The notes under the pieces are model-generated. The model was not told where the DNA came from. It saw nothing but the letters and a program-made list of their open reading frames with translations, and searched no databases. From contig QUFC01000030.1 in NCBI GenBank assembly GCA_003478355.1, forward strand, positions 1 through 53,689: 53,689 bases of DNA, written 5' to 3'. Shown in pieces: positions 26,323 to 34,839 of this stretch; position 1 is the first letter of the stretch, and each line of letters opens with the position of its first letter. A program made the translations under genes and the position numbers. This DNA is from Lachnospiraceae bacterium AM48-27BH. GTDB taxonomy: Bacteria; Bacillota; Clostridia; Lachnospirales; Lachnospiraceae.

Positions 26323-27525
26323 TCATTGAGCCATTTCTTTCATCAGCTCCAACATCTCTTCTGCATTCCATTTTACTGAAGAACAAATCTTATTTTTATA
26401 AGCAGCACACCCACCATAACATACTGGAAAAAATGAACAATCTTTACATTCTTGATCCTTTACAACATCATAGGAAAGCCATTCTACAAATTTATTTGTA
26501 AGTTTGATTCCTTTTTCCAAATTACCGATACTTCGTTCACTATATCCAATATCATTCCAACATTTATACAACGCTCCATCTGGACCTATCACAAATGAAT
26601 TTAAGCTAATTGCTCCACATACACCATAATTGCTCGGCTTAACACCTTGGTACATAAAGCCTCTCTTAATCCCTTCTTTATAAAACGCAATCTCTTCTTT
26701 TGCGTACTGTGGTCGTTCCATACATATATGATTATTACATACTCCATTAATATCATCTACTGGTGCTAAATAATAACCAACTCTACCTTTTAAACCATAT
26801 CTTTCTAGCCAATCAAATATTTCTGTTGCTTCGTTTATATTTGTCTTGTCAACATTAATTCTTATCGAAATATTCAAAATATCCGCACATTCTCTTATAT
26901 TGTCCAATATATGTTCGAAGGTAGGCTGATGATTATGGAGAATCCTTCTACTATCATGGGCTTGTTTTGAACCATCTAAAGTAACTTGAATATAGTGGAT
27001 GTCCATGTCTTTTAATTTTTCAGCTACTCTTCTAGTCAATTTATAACCATTTGTGACCATATCCGCATTATATTTGCAACCAAGTGGCAAAACAGACTTT
27101 ATCTTTTTGGTTAATTTTTCAATAGTTTCAATTGCCAATAATGGCTCCCCTCCATACCAAGATACCGTTAATTCATGTATATGCTGATATTTTTCTTTGA
27201 GCTGCGATGTTAATTGATCCTGAACAGTCTCAGACATAGTAATATATTCTCTCCCTTTTTCATAGCAATAGGGACAACAAAAATTACATGCCATAGTTGG
27301 GGCAATAGTTAATGTAAGATTTGAATCCGCAAACCTTTCTATTTTATTTCTTATAAGCAATTCTGCAAATTCATCTTTATCATCTTCAACTAGCATACCA
27401 CCCTCTAATAATGCTGACTCTAAATCAGGCTTTGAACATTTTTTCCCTTCTTTCATTTCATAATATGATTTTTCATAATCAGTATCTAATTCCAGTATTG
27501 CAGATGTGACCGTATTGTAAATCAA
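26323..27525 (-). CDS. Radical SAM/SPASM peptide maturase
   Basis: A 400-residue radical SAM enzyme. The [4Fe-4S] motif CxxxCxxC is Cys80, Cys84 and Cys87 in MACNFCCPYCYEK. SWYGGEPLL is the SAM-binding GGE motif. The C-terminal SPASM region has Cys in VCGAISLN, YKCWNDIG and CKDCSFFPVCYGGC, for auxiliary clusters. Such enzymes form thioether or C-C links in RiPPs. As sequenced it opens at TTG 27525 without a ribosome site. A better start, ATG 27573 behind AGAGGA, is in frame but meets TGA at codon 3 (27565-27567), after which 13 sensible codons continue. A T-to-G change from TTA would explain it. It lies downstream of the 35-residue peptide gene. Confidence 0.93.
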   Translation of the reverse strand: MIYNTVTSAILELDTDYEKSYYEMKEGKKCSKPDLESALLEGGMLVEDDKDEFAELLIRNKIERFADSNLTLTIAPTMACNFCCPYCYEKGREYITMSETVQDQLTSQLKEKYQHIHELTVSWYGGEPLLAIETIEKLTKKIKSVLPLGCKYNADMVTNGYKLTRRVAEKLKDMDIHYIQVTLDGSKQAHDSRRILHNHQPTFEHILDNIRECADILNISIRINVDKTNINEATEIFDWLERYGLKGRVGYYLAPVDDINGVCNNHICMERPQYAKEEIAFYKEGIKRGFMYQGVKPSNYGVCGAISLNSFVIGPDGALYKCWNDIGYSERSIGNLEKGIKLTNKFVEWLSYDVVKDQECKDCSFFPVCYGGCAAYKNKICSSVKWNAEEMLELMKEMAQ

Positions 27526-27626
27526 ACAACTTTTATCTTCTTTTTTCTCTATATTGTATCTTGATCATTTCATTATTATATCCTCTTTTCTTAATCTCTT
27601 GTTTTCACAGTGTTCTTTGCAATAAT

Positions 27627-27661
27627 GAAAATGTGCCCAGCATATTGCTGAGCACATTTTC
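27627..27661 (-). terminator. Strong hairpin between the peptide gene and the maturase
   Basis: A 16-bp stem (27627-27642 with 27646-27661) with a three-base loop; the single non-Watson-Crick pair is G-U on the minus strand. A moderately T-rich stretch follows on that strand. Such partial terminators behind precursor genes let the peptide be made in excess of its enzyme. Confidence 0.75.
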
Positions 27662-27682
27662 CTTTACTGACTACAAATATCT

Positions 27683-27790
27683 TTAGTAACGAATTACACA
27701 TGTAGCCTTTTTAGATCCACAACCTTTATCATTGTAAACCCAGCAGATTCTTGTACTTTTGTCCTCTGATGCTTTGTTAATCCACTTCAT
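27683..27790 (-). CDS. Candidate RiPP precursor peptide, 35 residues, three Cys
   Basis: A tiny gene starting at ATG 27790, eight bases after GGAGG, the strongest ribosome site in this block. The peptide has a charged N-terminal part (MKWINKASEDKSTR, 1-14) and a core-like C-terminal part with Cys16, Cys24 and Cys31, rich in Gly, Lys and aromatic residues (ICWVYNDKGCG, ATCVIRY). Cys are spaced eight and seven residues apart. It sits between the immunity-type ABC permease and the radical SAM gene, with a strong hairpin after it. I infer it is the substrate of the maturase, giving a sactipeptide or ranthipeptide-like product. It matches no precursor I know. Confidence 0.8.
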   Translation of the reverse strand: MKWINKASEDKSTRICWVYNDKGCGSKKATCVIRY

Positions 27791-27853
27791 TGCAATATCC
27801 TCCTGTAAAATATTTATTTATTTCAAAGTAGTAAGAGCTACTTGAAACACAAA

Positions 27854-28663
27854 TTAAAGTTCTTGACGTTTCAATGCAAAATGCATTAAAACTATCCCCA
27901 CCAGGCACGCACCCATACCATACATAATAGTTCCAACAACAATCCCATTTGTCATCCGATATCCACAAATATTATACATATAAGTGGTCGGGTTCATAAC
28001 ACAAAATGCTTTAAGAAGCACTGATTGATTTTGAAAATTCTCATATACCATAGGATAAGTAATCGCACCTGCAAAGAAATATACACATGATAAAGCTGCC
28101 ACAATTCCTGTATTCTTTACTAAAACCGTAATCAAAACCGCCACAGCTTCCATTCCAATCATAGCTATCATATTTAAGGTAACCATTCCGATAAAAATCA
28201 AAAATTCCTCACCTTTATAATGAAAACCATACTTCCATGCTAATCCTAAGCCTAATGCAGTTTCCACAATATAATAGAGAATAAAAAAGTGAACATTTAT
28301 CACCAGTAATTTACTTAAAAATAATTTGGTTCGATTTATCCCATATACGACAGAAGCTCTTATTGTTCCTTGATGAAATTCTGCAGATACCATTGTCGTA
28401 ATATAGACAATTAATCCAATCCAAGAAAAAAAATTAATTGATAATGCAAATCTTGCGATTTCTGCAGCTTTTACATTATTCATGTCGTCTATGTAGCAAA
28501 TCCAACCAATGCTATCTATATTTCTATAATCACCAAAAGTCATAAACAATGTATCATTTCCCACAACGAACGGTATAAAAAAAATAAATGCCATAAATAC
28601 TAAAACCCACTTCGAGGCTCGCGAATATTTCATTTTATAGTACTCTGCTTTAAGCTGTCTCAT
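27854..28663 (-). CDS. ABC-2 type permease of an immunity-type transporter
   Basis: A 269-residue protein with six membrane segments and the ABC-2 pattern seen in BcrB/LanE-like permeases (FHQGTIRASVVYGINRTKLFLSK after the second helix). It starts at ATG 28663 behind GGAGGTG and overlaps the ATPase gene by 14 bases. Together they resemble self-protection transporters that remove a membrane-active peptide. The precursor peptide gene follows 63 bases downstream. Confidence 0.87.
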   Translation of the reverse strand: MRQLKAEYYKMKYSRASKWVLVFMAFIFFIPFVVGNDTLFMTFGDYRNIDSIGWICYIDDMNNVKAAEIARFALSINFFSWIGLIVYITTMVSAEFHQGTIRASVVYGINRTKLFLSKLLVINVHFFILYYIVETALGLGLAWKYGFHYKGEEFLIFIGMVTLNMIAMIGMEAVAVLITVLVKNTGIVAALSCVYFFAGAITYPMVYENFQNQSVLLKAFCVMNPTTYMYNICGYRMTNGIVVGTIMYGMGACLVGIVLMHFALKRQEL

Positions 28664-29578
28664 TCGATTTCACCTCCGATAATAGATTTGTGTAATACTC
28701 TTCTAAGTCTTCTCCTTCATATCCTATTTTTTCTACACCAACTCCTCCATATACTAATTCTTTTGTTATATCAGAAATATTTTTATTATAACCAAATACC
28801 TTAATCACATTTCTTAAATAAACTTTTATTTGACTTTCTGGATACCTCTCATCTAAAATACAACTAGCCTTTTCCACATTGTCTACTTCGATATGAACAT
28901 GACGACGACATTTCTCATCTAATTCTTTATCTGTAATCTGTTGTAACATTTTTCCATGATGTATAAATCCATATACAGTTGCAAGTTGATGTAACTCTGG
29001 CAAAATATGACTGGATATAAGTATCGTTGTACCATCTTCTTCATTCATATTCTTTAAGACTTCTCGCACATATTTAATTTTGGTTGGATCTAAGCCATTT
29101 ATTGGTTCATCTAAAATTAGCAACTGTGGGCGACCAAGCAATGCAATTGCAATTCCTAATCGCTGTTTCATCCCTAAAGAAAAAGCCTTCACTCTTTTAT
29201 TTCCAGCGTCCTTTAAATCCATTATTTCCAGAACTTCATCAATACTACTTTTCCTGGAATTCCTCGTTGAGTACGCTGGATTTCCAAATTTTGGCGTGCT
29301 GTCATGTCCATATACAAAGCTGGATTTTCAATTAAACATCCTATCTTATTTCTTTCATCTTCAAGATTTTTTTTACCAAATAAACTTATCTCACCTGAAG
29401 TCGGCTTTGTTAGTCCTGTAATAACTTTCATCAGGCTACTTTTTCCTGCACCATTTTCTCCAACCAGTCCATATATCTCGCCCGCTTTTATCGTAAGATT
29501 TACCTGATTAAGTACCATATTTTTTCCGTATGCTTTACAAATATCTTTTGCTTCCAATATTTTTTCGGGTTCTTTCAT
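28650..29578 (-). pseudogene. ABC transporter ATPase (BcrA/LanF-like), one frameshift
   Basis: Two frames together make a standard ABC ATPase. The first part has Walker A VGENGAGKSSLMK, and the second has the signature AFSLGMKQRLGIAIAL, Walker B LLILDEPINGLD and the H-switch ISSHILPEL. They join if the A4 run near 29253 had one more A, giving GIPGKSSIDEVLEIMDLKD and about 309 residues from ATG 29578. The span is one base short of a multiple of three. The start follows GAGGGAAG. Role: energises the ABC-2 permease for peptide immunity. If the lesion is real, the producer would lack protection. Confidence 0.87.
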
Positions 29579-29799
29579 TCTAATCACTTCCCTCGTTTCT
29601 TAAATCCTATAATGATAATGATAATGTCTAATTCTAACATTTCTCTTAAATCAGTTCTTAAATTTCCATAAAATTATAAATTTATCTTTATATTTTCCCA
29701 CTCGCCTATGAAACCTTCAAATTATTTAAAACAGTAACTTGTATGAAATTACAAATCATGTTAGTATTTTTACCATACCTATTACCAAAGGAGTTTATT
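29579..29799. promoter_or_regulatory. Divergent promoter region of the RiPP cassette
   Basis: About 220 AT-rich bases between the divergent ABC ATPase and response regulator genes. It holds a short direct repeat (ATGATA three times near 29610-29627) and several TTAAAT-like words (29645-29670, 29718-29726) that could be regulator sites. I cannot fix -10/-35 boxes with confidence. Confidence 0.4.
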
Positions 29800-30473
29800 A
29801 TGATTGATATATTATTAGTAGAAGATGATAAAGAAATTTGCTTTATTCTTACAGAATTATTAAAAAGAAACCATTACAATGTTTCAGCATATCACAATGG
29901 GATAGAAGCAATTGAAGCTCTTTCCTCTAAAAAATATGATTTAATGTTATTAGATTTGATGCTTCCCGATTGCCTGGTGAAAAATAACTATTTCACCTAA
30001 AAAAACACAACAATTCTATTCCAGTTATTGTTATATCTGCCAAAAATCAGCCTGAGATTCGTATAAACCTTCTCCGATCCGGTGCAGATGATTATATAAC
30101 TAAACCTTTTTATCATGAAGAAGTTCTCGCACGAATAGAAAGTGTTTTGCGCCGTTGCAGCGAAAGTCCCCAAACGGAATATTCCTTTAAAGATATTCGC
30201 ATAAATGTGGATGATCACAAAGTACTTGTAAATAACACAGAGCTTACTCTGACTACTACCGAATATAACCTCTTACAGCTACTAATCAAACATCCAAAAC
30301 AGACTTTTACAAAGGAATCTTTATATCAACTTATTTGGGGAAAAGATTATATTTCAGATGATAATACTCTCAATGTCCATATAAGCAAACTAAGAAAAAA
30401 ACTAGAGCATATAGGAAACCAAGCCCCTTATATCGATACTATATGGGGAATAGGTTATAAATTACACCGTTAG
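29800..30473 (+). pseudogene. OmpR-family response regulator, one frameshift
   Basis: The receiver domain begins MIDILLVEDDKEI, with the phospho-acceptor Asp52 in LMLLDLMLPD. The frame then breaks between 29973 and 29988. It resumes as FHLKKHNNSIPVIVISAK, the conserved Lys in ITKPFYHEEV, and a winged-helix DNA-binding domain ending in DNTLNVHISKLRKKLE and YIDTIWGIGYKLHR. One added base restores about 224 residues; an extra A in TAAC near 29986 also avoids the stop. ATG 29800 follows AAAGGAG. It probably pairs with the kinase at 23807-24688 and controls the cassette. Confidence 0.88.
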
Positions 30474-30486
30474 AATAAATTCACGC

Positions 30487-30528
30487 AAAAAATACCATTA
30501 CAAAGATTAATCTGTAACGGTATTTTTT
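30487..30528. terminator. Bidirectional terminator after the response regulator
   Basis: An inverted repeat with A-run before and T-run after (core 30494-30502 with 30113-type pairing partner 30113 replaced by 30513-30521). It ends the response regulator transcript and closes the cassette on the right. Confidence 0.75.
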
Positions 30529-30544
30529 ACCCTATTCACTTTTT

Positions 30545-30777
30545 TCATACTTTCAAACAACTAGGTATACCCTCAACAATTTTTTCAGGCACAAACACTT
30601 CATTAACTATCACATACGTCCAAGCACCATCTGAGTTATCCGTAGTTTTAGACACTACAATGGCTTAACTTCCACGCAGTATATATTAAATCTACGAATT
30701 ACAAATGCAAAGACACAACTTCGAACCACTACATATTCCTTTCCAAGGTAACGGTGATTGTGGTCTATGAAAATCAT
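30545..30777 (-). pseudogene. Degraded gene fragment at the right border of the RiPP cassette
   Basis: Two overlapping frames on the minus strand look coding. One from ATG 30777 runs to TAG at 30655 (MIFIDHNHRYLGKEYVVVRS, then hydrophobic). The other, 30664-30545, contains TTDNSDGAWTYVIVNEVFVP. They may be one gene broken by a frameshift. The family is not recognised. The EYVVVRS stretch recurs at the left border near 23650, which hints at a duplicated insertion target. Confidence 0.35.
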
Positions 30778-30796
30778 TTGTATTTCAGCTGACCAT

Positions 30797-30836
30797 AAAA
30801 AACACCGTTGCAGATTCACTCCCCCACAACGGCATC
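30797..30836 (-). terminator. Intrinsic terminator of the small coiled-coil gene
   Basis: Stem CCGTTG/CAACGG (30805-30810 with 30827-30832) followed on the minus strand by six T. It lies just beyond the stop of the gene at 30848. Confidence 0.75.
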
Positions 30837-30847
30837 TTTCATTTTTT

Positions 30848-31087
30848 TTATTCGATTTTATCTTCTCCTGTTGCCTTTATAAATCTCATAACCTCATCAA
30901 TGGTTTTCCCAGATGCTACCAAAGCCTTAAACAGCTCATCTTTCTGCTTCTCTTCTATCTCTTTTTGAATCTCTTTTGCTTTATGACGCAGTTCCTTTAA
31001 ATCGGACTCTTTTGTACGAATCTCCTGTTCCACATACTCCAGTTGCTCTTCCAAAGATGTGTTTTCCAGTTTTTTTCGTCTTGCCAT
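30848..31087 (-). CDS. Small coiled-coil protein of the ICE
   Basis: A 79-residue, highly charged protein, almost wholly helical, with heptad-like Leu/Ile spacing from about 10 to 50 and a C-terminal helix FKALVASGKTIDEVMRFIKA. Similar short coiled-coil proteins (DUF4315-like in style) are common in Firmicute ICEs. The start at 31087 has AGGAGG seven bases upstream and a terminator follows, so it is a well-formed stand-alone gene. It points away from the ssb operon. Function unknown. Confidence 0.65.
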   Translation of the reverse strand: MARRKKLENTSLEEQLEYVEQEIRTKESDLKELRHKAKEIQKEIEEKQKDELFKALVASGKTIDEVMRFIKATGEDKIE

Positions 31088-31147
31088 AATGCATCCTCCT
31101 AATAATTTTTCCTCATTCTACCACATTTTATCTACTCTGAAAAGGTA

Positions 31148-31202
31148 GTAGTGTTTTATGAAAATTTTATATCTATTTGGGATTATCCTCATAAAATACT
31201 AC
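31148..31202. repeat. 14-bp inverted repeat in the ssb upstream region
   Basis: GTAGTGTTTTATGA (31148-31161) and TCATAAAATACTAC (31189-31202) are inverted copies with one mismatch, 27 bases apart. It lies between the divergent coiled-coil and ssb genes. No T-run follows, so a protein-binding site or an origin element is more likely than a terminator. Confidence 0.55.
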
Positions 31203-31270
31203 ACTTCCAAGCATTTTGACACAAAAATTATTATTTCGAATCGCAAAATACTATATATGGTATTTTATCA

Positions 31271-31299
31271 TTGACCTTCGCTATATCTTGTGTTACTAT
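31271..31299 (+). promoter_or_regulatory. Promoter of the ssb operon
   Basis: TTGACC (31271-31276), a 17-base spacer and TACTAT (31294-31299). It would start a leader of about 170 bases before ssb. A tract reading ACTATATATGG on its upstream side (near 31249) resembles the ATATATAGT words by the ligA promoter. Confidence 0.65.
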
Positions 31300-31314
31300 G
31301 ATATTGTATTTAAG

Positions 31315-31390
31315 TTTTGTGTTATCCCTTTATAGGGTGTCTGGATACTATCTCCAGTACACATGCAGTTTAAGTTGGAAAATCGTGTCA
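31315..31390 (+). promoter_or_regulatory. Leader element shared with the ligA operon
   Basis: Two conserved words: TTTTGTGTTATCC (31315-31327) and CATGCAGTTTAAGTT followed by GGAAAATCGTGTCA (to 31390). The same words in the same order occur before ligA at 42953-43005. In both places a terminator hairpin follows immediately. This suggests a cis-acting RNA or protein site that controls read-through. Confidence 0.6.
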
Positions 31391-31432
31391 TTATAATGCC
31401 GTTTTATACGGTGCTATAATGGCACTTTTTTT
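31389..31432 (+). terminator. Intrinsic terminator in the ssb leader
   Basis: A stem of about 13 bp (31389-31401 with 31409-31421) containing one mismatch and two wobbles, then GCAC and a run of T. It lies about 50 bases before ssb, so transcription must pass it: an attenuator. Confidence 0.75.
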
Positions 31433-31477
31433 ATTTATCACTATTTTATCGCCCAAAGGGCAGAAAGGAGAATTTTT

Positions 31478-32116
31478 ATGTCATCTATTATCATTGTAAC
31501 AGGAAGGGTAACTGCCGATCCGGTTATGCAACAAGCAAAGAACTCCGGAACTGAATACATCAGTCTGGGGCTTGCTACCAACCAGAGAGGTCAAAACGGA
31601 AAGGAAGAACCCATCTTCTATCAGTGTTACTGCAACAAGTTTCTTGCAGATCGACTGATAAAAGCCGGTGTCAAAAAATCAACGTGTCTCATGGTCTACG
31701 GAGATTTAGAACTCCATCCGTATATTCACCAGAAAGGCAATAATGCAGGTCAAGCAGCTATCACGCCGCAAATTATGGTAAAGGACTGGCAGTTCTTACC
31801 TGCGAATCGTAATGATACCAATGCAGCAACACCTGTACCGGGGAATCCAATGGTCGGAAATCCGAATGTTCCACCAGTACCAGCAAACGGTGCTACTTAT
31901 AATGGAAACCCGGGAATGAATCCTTCCGGTACCGTGCCTACTGGCGCAATGCCAGTCAATAACAATATGATGCCACAGGCCGCACAACAGATGTCTTATG
32001 CTCCGGCAGGGGGATCGGCTTATGCACCACAGGGATTTACGGCTGGCAATGTATCTGGTGATGGATTTACCAATATTCCGGAAAATACACCACCACAGCA
32101 GCTTCCATTCCCGTAA
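31478..32116 (+). CDS. ssb: Single-stranded DNA-binding protein of the ICE
   Basis: A 212-residue SSB. Residues 1-110 form the OB fold (IIIVTGRVTADPV, FYQCYCNKFLADRL, SCLMVYGDLEL-like strand). The rest is a long Pro/Gly/Asn/Met-rich tail. The last residues are LPFP, without the usual acidic DDDLPF tip that recruits repair proteins. Such variants serve element replication and protect single strands after transfer. ATG 31478 follows AAAGGAG. It heads the operon and is preceded by a leader with terminator. A terminator also follows the gene. Confidence 0.9.
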   Translation: MSSIIIVTGRVTADPVMQQAKNSGTEYISLGLATNQRGQNGKEEPIFYQCYCNKFLADRLIKAGVKKSTCLMVYGDLELHPYIHQKGNNAGQAAITPQIMVKDWQFLPANRNDTNAATPVPGNPMVGNPNVPPVPANGATYNGNPGMNPSGTVPTGAMPVNNNMMPQAAQQMSYAPAGGSAYAPQGFTAGNVSGDGFTNIPENTPPQQLPFP

Positions 32117-32138
32117 ATTATCAAAGATCCCTAAAATG

Positions 32139-32187
32139 AAGGAATTGCGACTTTCCAGTATCTACTGGTCTGCTGCAATTCCTTTTT
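32139..32187 (+). terminator. Intrinsic terminator after ssb
   Basis: A 10-bp stem (32139-32148 with 32175-32184) and a T-run. It gives ssb a higher level than the downstream genes. Confidence 0.8.
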
Positions 32188-32215
32188 CTATTGAAACAAA
32201 CATGGAGGAAATGAA

Positions 32216-33001
32216 GTGAATACACAAAAGAAATTTCTTAAAGTTCTAAGTATGCTCACAATAATTTTGTTAATTGCAACTATATTCATACCAGGAAATG
32301 GAAATCGTAATGCAGTCGCAAGTATCGGAATCCTTGGCATCCTGCTGCTATTTCTTTCCACACTTCTTCCTAAAATCTATAAACTGACTCTAAACCTACT
32401 CAAGAACCAGGGCAAAACAAGCCCTTGGTCTTCTTTGAAATCATCTGAGCCAGTTTCCGAAACAGAAGAATTGCTTTGGAGACAAATCAGCTATCAGATT
32501 ACCGACAAACTACAGGCTGCATTTCCAAATGCAACATGGGAATTCCAGAAGCCGCCATCCATGAAGCAGCTTCTTTGCGGAAATCCCATACGTCTGAGAA
32601 CCTTTCATACGGAGGACTACAACTTTGCGGAAGCACGTATGAACCAATACGGATATCTGGAACTTCAAATGCTGACCATTGCCAGCCTCAAAAAGACTGT
32701 CACAGTTACCGATGAGGACGATGTTCCTTTTGCTGATCCGGAATCCTGGTATTCCTTAATTGGCAAGAAAAAACTGGAGAACCTTATCGGACAGCTCCAT
32801 GCGAAAGGACACCATAAACTCTATATTAATGAAAACGGGCAAATTTACATCCAAAATGGTGATACAGCGGAAATCAAGGATTGTTTTGATTATTTCCCGC
32901 CACGAAACTATTGGGATATTCTCATTTCCATCTTCCAAAAAGATGAATTGACCGCAAAAGAAAAGGACCAGGCACTAGAATTATCCTGGATAAAAGAATA
33001 A
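32216..33001 (+). CDS. Membrane-anchored hypothetical ICE protein
   Basis: A 261-residue protein with two N-terminal membrane helices (about 8-27 and 36-53) and a soluble domain of about 180 residues without catalytic motifs. It starts at GTG 32216, seven bases after GGAGG. It stands 13 bases before the MoxR-type ATPase gene, so it is likely a partner in the MoxR-VWA unit. No family recognised. Confidence 0.6.
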   Translation: MNTQKKFLKVLSMLTIILLIATIFIPGNGNRNAVASIGILGILLLFLSTLLPKIYKLTLNLLKNQGKTSPWSSLKSSEPVSETEELLWRQISYQITDKLQAAFPNATWEFQKPPSMKQLLCGNPIRLRTFHTEDYNFAEARMNQYGYLELQMLTIASLKKTVTVTDEDDVPFADPESWYSLIGKKKLENLIGQLHAKGHHKLYINENGQIYIQNGDTAEIKDCFDYFPPRNYWDILISIFQKDELTAKEKDQALELSWIKE

Positions 33002-33014
33002 AGGAGGAAATACT

Positions 33015-34832
33015 ATGCCAAATACAAACTTTGTCCCTAACTGGACTTTTGAAAGAACGCTACCATCTCCATTTGACAGCTATTCCGGGAAAAGTGCAGT
33101 GATGAAAGACATCGCTTCCAAATACTGTAATCAGCCTAAAAAACGGGCTACTCTCCATTCTGCTACTTTGCAGGCAGTTTTTTCTTATATGAATTTGGAA
33201 AATCCACCTGCTGGAAAAGCAGAGGAAGAACTCGGAGCCATTGGAAGCCAGGCAAACAATTTTACAATCGCAGAATATCCAAGCCGTACCGGGTTGCTGC
33301 ATGTAGTGGTCTACAACCGTATGACTGGGAAATTTATAGCCGGAAAGTATGAAAAACCTTTGGATCTGGACAGTAAACCAGAGCCATATCAGTTTAAAAA
33401 AGATGAAGATTCCGGAAGTGCTCTTTATTTTGCTTTAATGCCTACTTTCCTTTCAGATGACGAATTCAATGAAAAATATCAGGAATTAAAGCAACACCGT
33501 GATGACGGTTTTCCTGACCTGCCCAAAGCTGCAGAAACGGCTGCGGTTCTTTGTGATAACGTGTACCGCAGGATCCGTTATGGTGATTCCCTTCCTATCG
33601 GGAACATCAAAGTTGACACTCCTGCAAATGGCGTGCTCCAAAGACTTACACCACTGAATATCCAAAAAGGTGTTTATGCACCAACGGAAATTATCCAGGG
33701 TACCTTTCAGGTATTAAAAGGTGGACATCACTATACTGCTTCCGCCGTTTCAATTCCCAAAGAAGATTTTGTCGATAAATACATCCTGTCCAATTCTCGG
33801 ACATTAACTCCCCAAGAAGAATCAACCGTTCCTATTCTCGAAGATTGGTATGTAATCCCAAAAGAAATCCAAAGAATATGCGAACATGCCAAATTAACAA
33901 CTGACAGCAAGCAACCTATGAGGAATTTTATGCTCCGTGGGCCTGCTGGAACGGGAAAGACCGAAGGTGCCAAAGCCATTGCTGCAGGACTTCACCTGCC
34001 TTACCGATGCATCACCTGCTCGGCAAATACAGAAATTTTTGACCTTCTTGGACAGATTTTACCTGATGTAGATGAAAAACAGCTTTCTTTGGTAGGGGAA
34101 CTGCCCTCTTTTCAAGACATTACCCTCGATCCGGCTACTGCCTATGAAAAATTAACGGGTACTTATGATGAAAAGGTATCAGAAAATACAGTTTATGAAG
34201 AATTGATCCATCATATATCTGAGGAAATGAAGCAGAAACAAGCTGCTACCTCCAGCAGCCAACAGTTCCGCTATGTGGATACACCACTGGTTGAAGCCAT
34301 CCGAAACGGCTATCTGGTAGAAATACAGGAGCCTACGGTGATTGCCAATCCTGGTGTACTGGTAGGACTTAATTCCCTATTGGACCGTTGTAACAGCGTA
34401 TTTCTGCCAAACGGGGAAGTCATCCATCGGCATCCGGATACTACCATTGTAGTCACAACTAATCATGACTATGCCGGCTGTCGTCCCATGAACCAGTCTG
34501 TCATTTCAAGGATGAATATGGTCATAGATATGGATGAACCGGATGAAGAGACCATGGTAGAGCGTGTTCTTGCTATTACCGGATGTTCCGATAAAAAATC
34601 AGTACGTACCATGACACAGATTGTACGTTCCATCGCACAGTATTGTCAGGATAACCTGATAACAGATGGCTGCTGTGGAGTCCGGGAATTAATTGCCTGG
34701 GTTCAGTCTTTTATGGTATGTGGCGATATACAGGAAGCTGCTCATTATACCATTTTATCTTCCGTCACTGCCGATTCTGAAAGCCGTATCGAAATTGAAG
34801 GTTCTTGCTTGGATACAGTTCTTGCATCATAA
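33015..34832 (+). CDS. MoxR-type AAA+ ATPase
   Basis: A 605-residue ATPase. The N-terminal 300 residues are unique to the element. The AAA+ core has Walker A LRGPAGTGKTEGAKAIA (near 310-325), Walker B-like YLVEIQEPTVIANPGVL, sensor 1 TTIVVTTNHDYAG and the arginine finger region SVISRMN. MoxR ATPases act with VWA-domain partners as chaperones that mount cofactors or remodel complexes. Here a VWA protein is encoded two genes on. The start follows AAGGAGG. The actual client in the ICE is unknown. Confidence 0.9.
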   Translation: MPNTNFVPNWTFERTLPSPFDSYSGKSAVMKDIASKYCNQPKKRATLHSATLQAVFSYMNLENPPAGKAEEELGAIGSQANNFTIAEYPSRTGLLHVVVYNRMTGKFIAGKYEKPLDLDSKPEPYQFKKDEDSGSALYFALMPTFLSDDEFNEKYQELKQHRDDGFPDLPKAAETAAVLCDNVYRRIRYGDSLPIGNIKVDTPANGVLQRLTPLNIQKGVYAPTEIIQGTFQVLKGGHHYTASAVSIPKEDFVDKYILSNSRTLTPQEESTVPILEDWYVIPKEIQRICEHAKLTTDSKQPMRNFMLRGPAGTGKTEGAKAIAAGLHLPYRCITCSANTEIFDLLGQILPDVDEKQLSLVGELPSFQDITLDPATAYEKLTGTYDEKVSENTVYEELIHHISEEMKQKQAATSSSQQFRYVDTPLVEAIRNGYLVEIQEPTVIANPGVLVGLNSLLDRCNSVFLPNGEVIHRHPDTTIVVTTNHDYAGCRPMNQSVISRMNMVIDMDEPDEETMVERVLAITGCSDKKSVRTMTQIVRSIAQYCQDNLITDGCCGVRELIAWVQSFMVCGDIQEAAHYTILSSVTADSESRIEIEGSCLDTVLAS

Positions 34833-34839
34833 CACACTA

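Noticed and set aside
27683..27790. Three-Cys peptide as a SCIFF-type (six Cys) ranthipeptide precursor
   Set aside because: It has only three Cys and is shorter than SCIFF peptides, so it was kept as an unassigned RiPP precursor.
31148..31202. Inverted repeat as the ICE origin of transfer
   Set aside because: No relaxase gene is adjacent and no nick-site consensus is recognisable, so it is listed only as a repeat.
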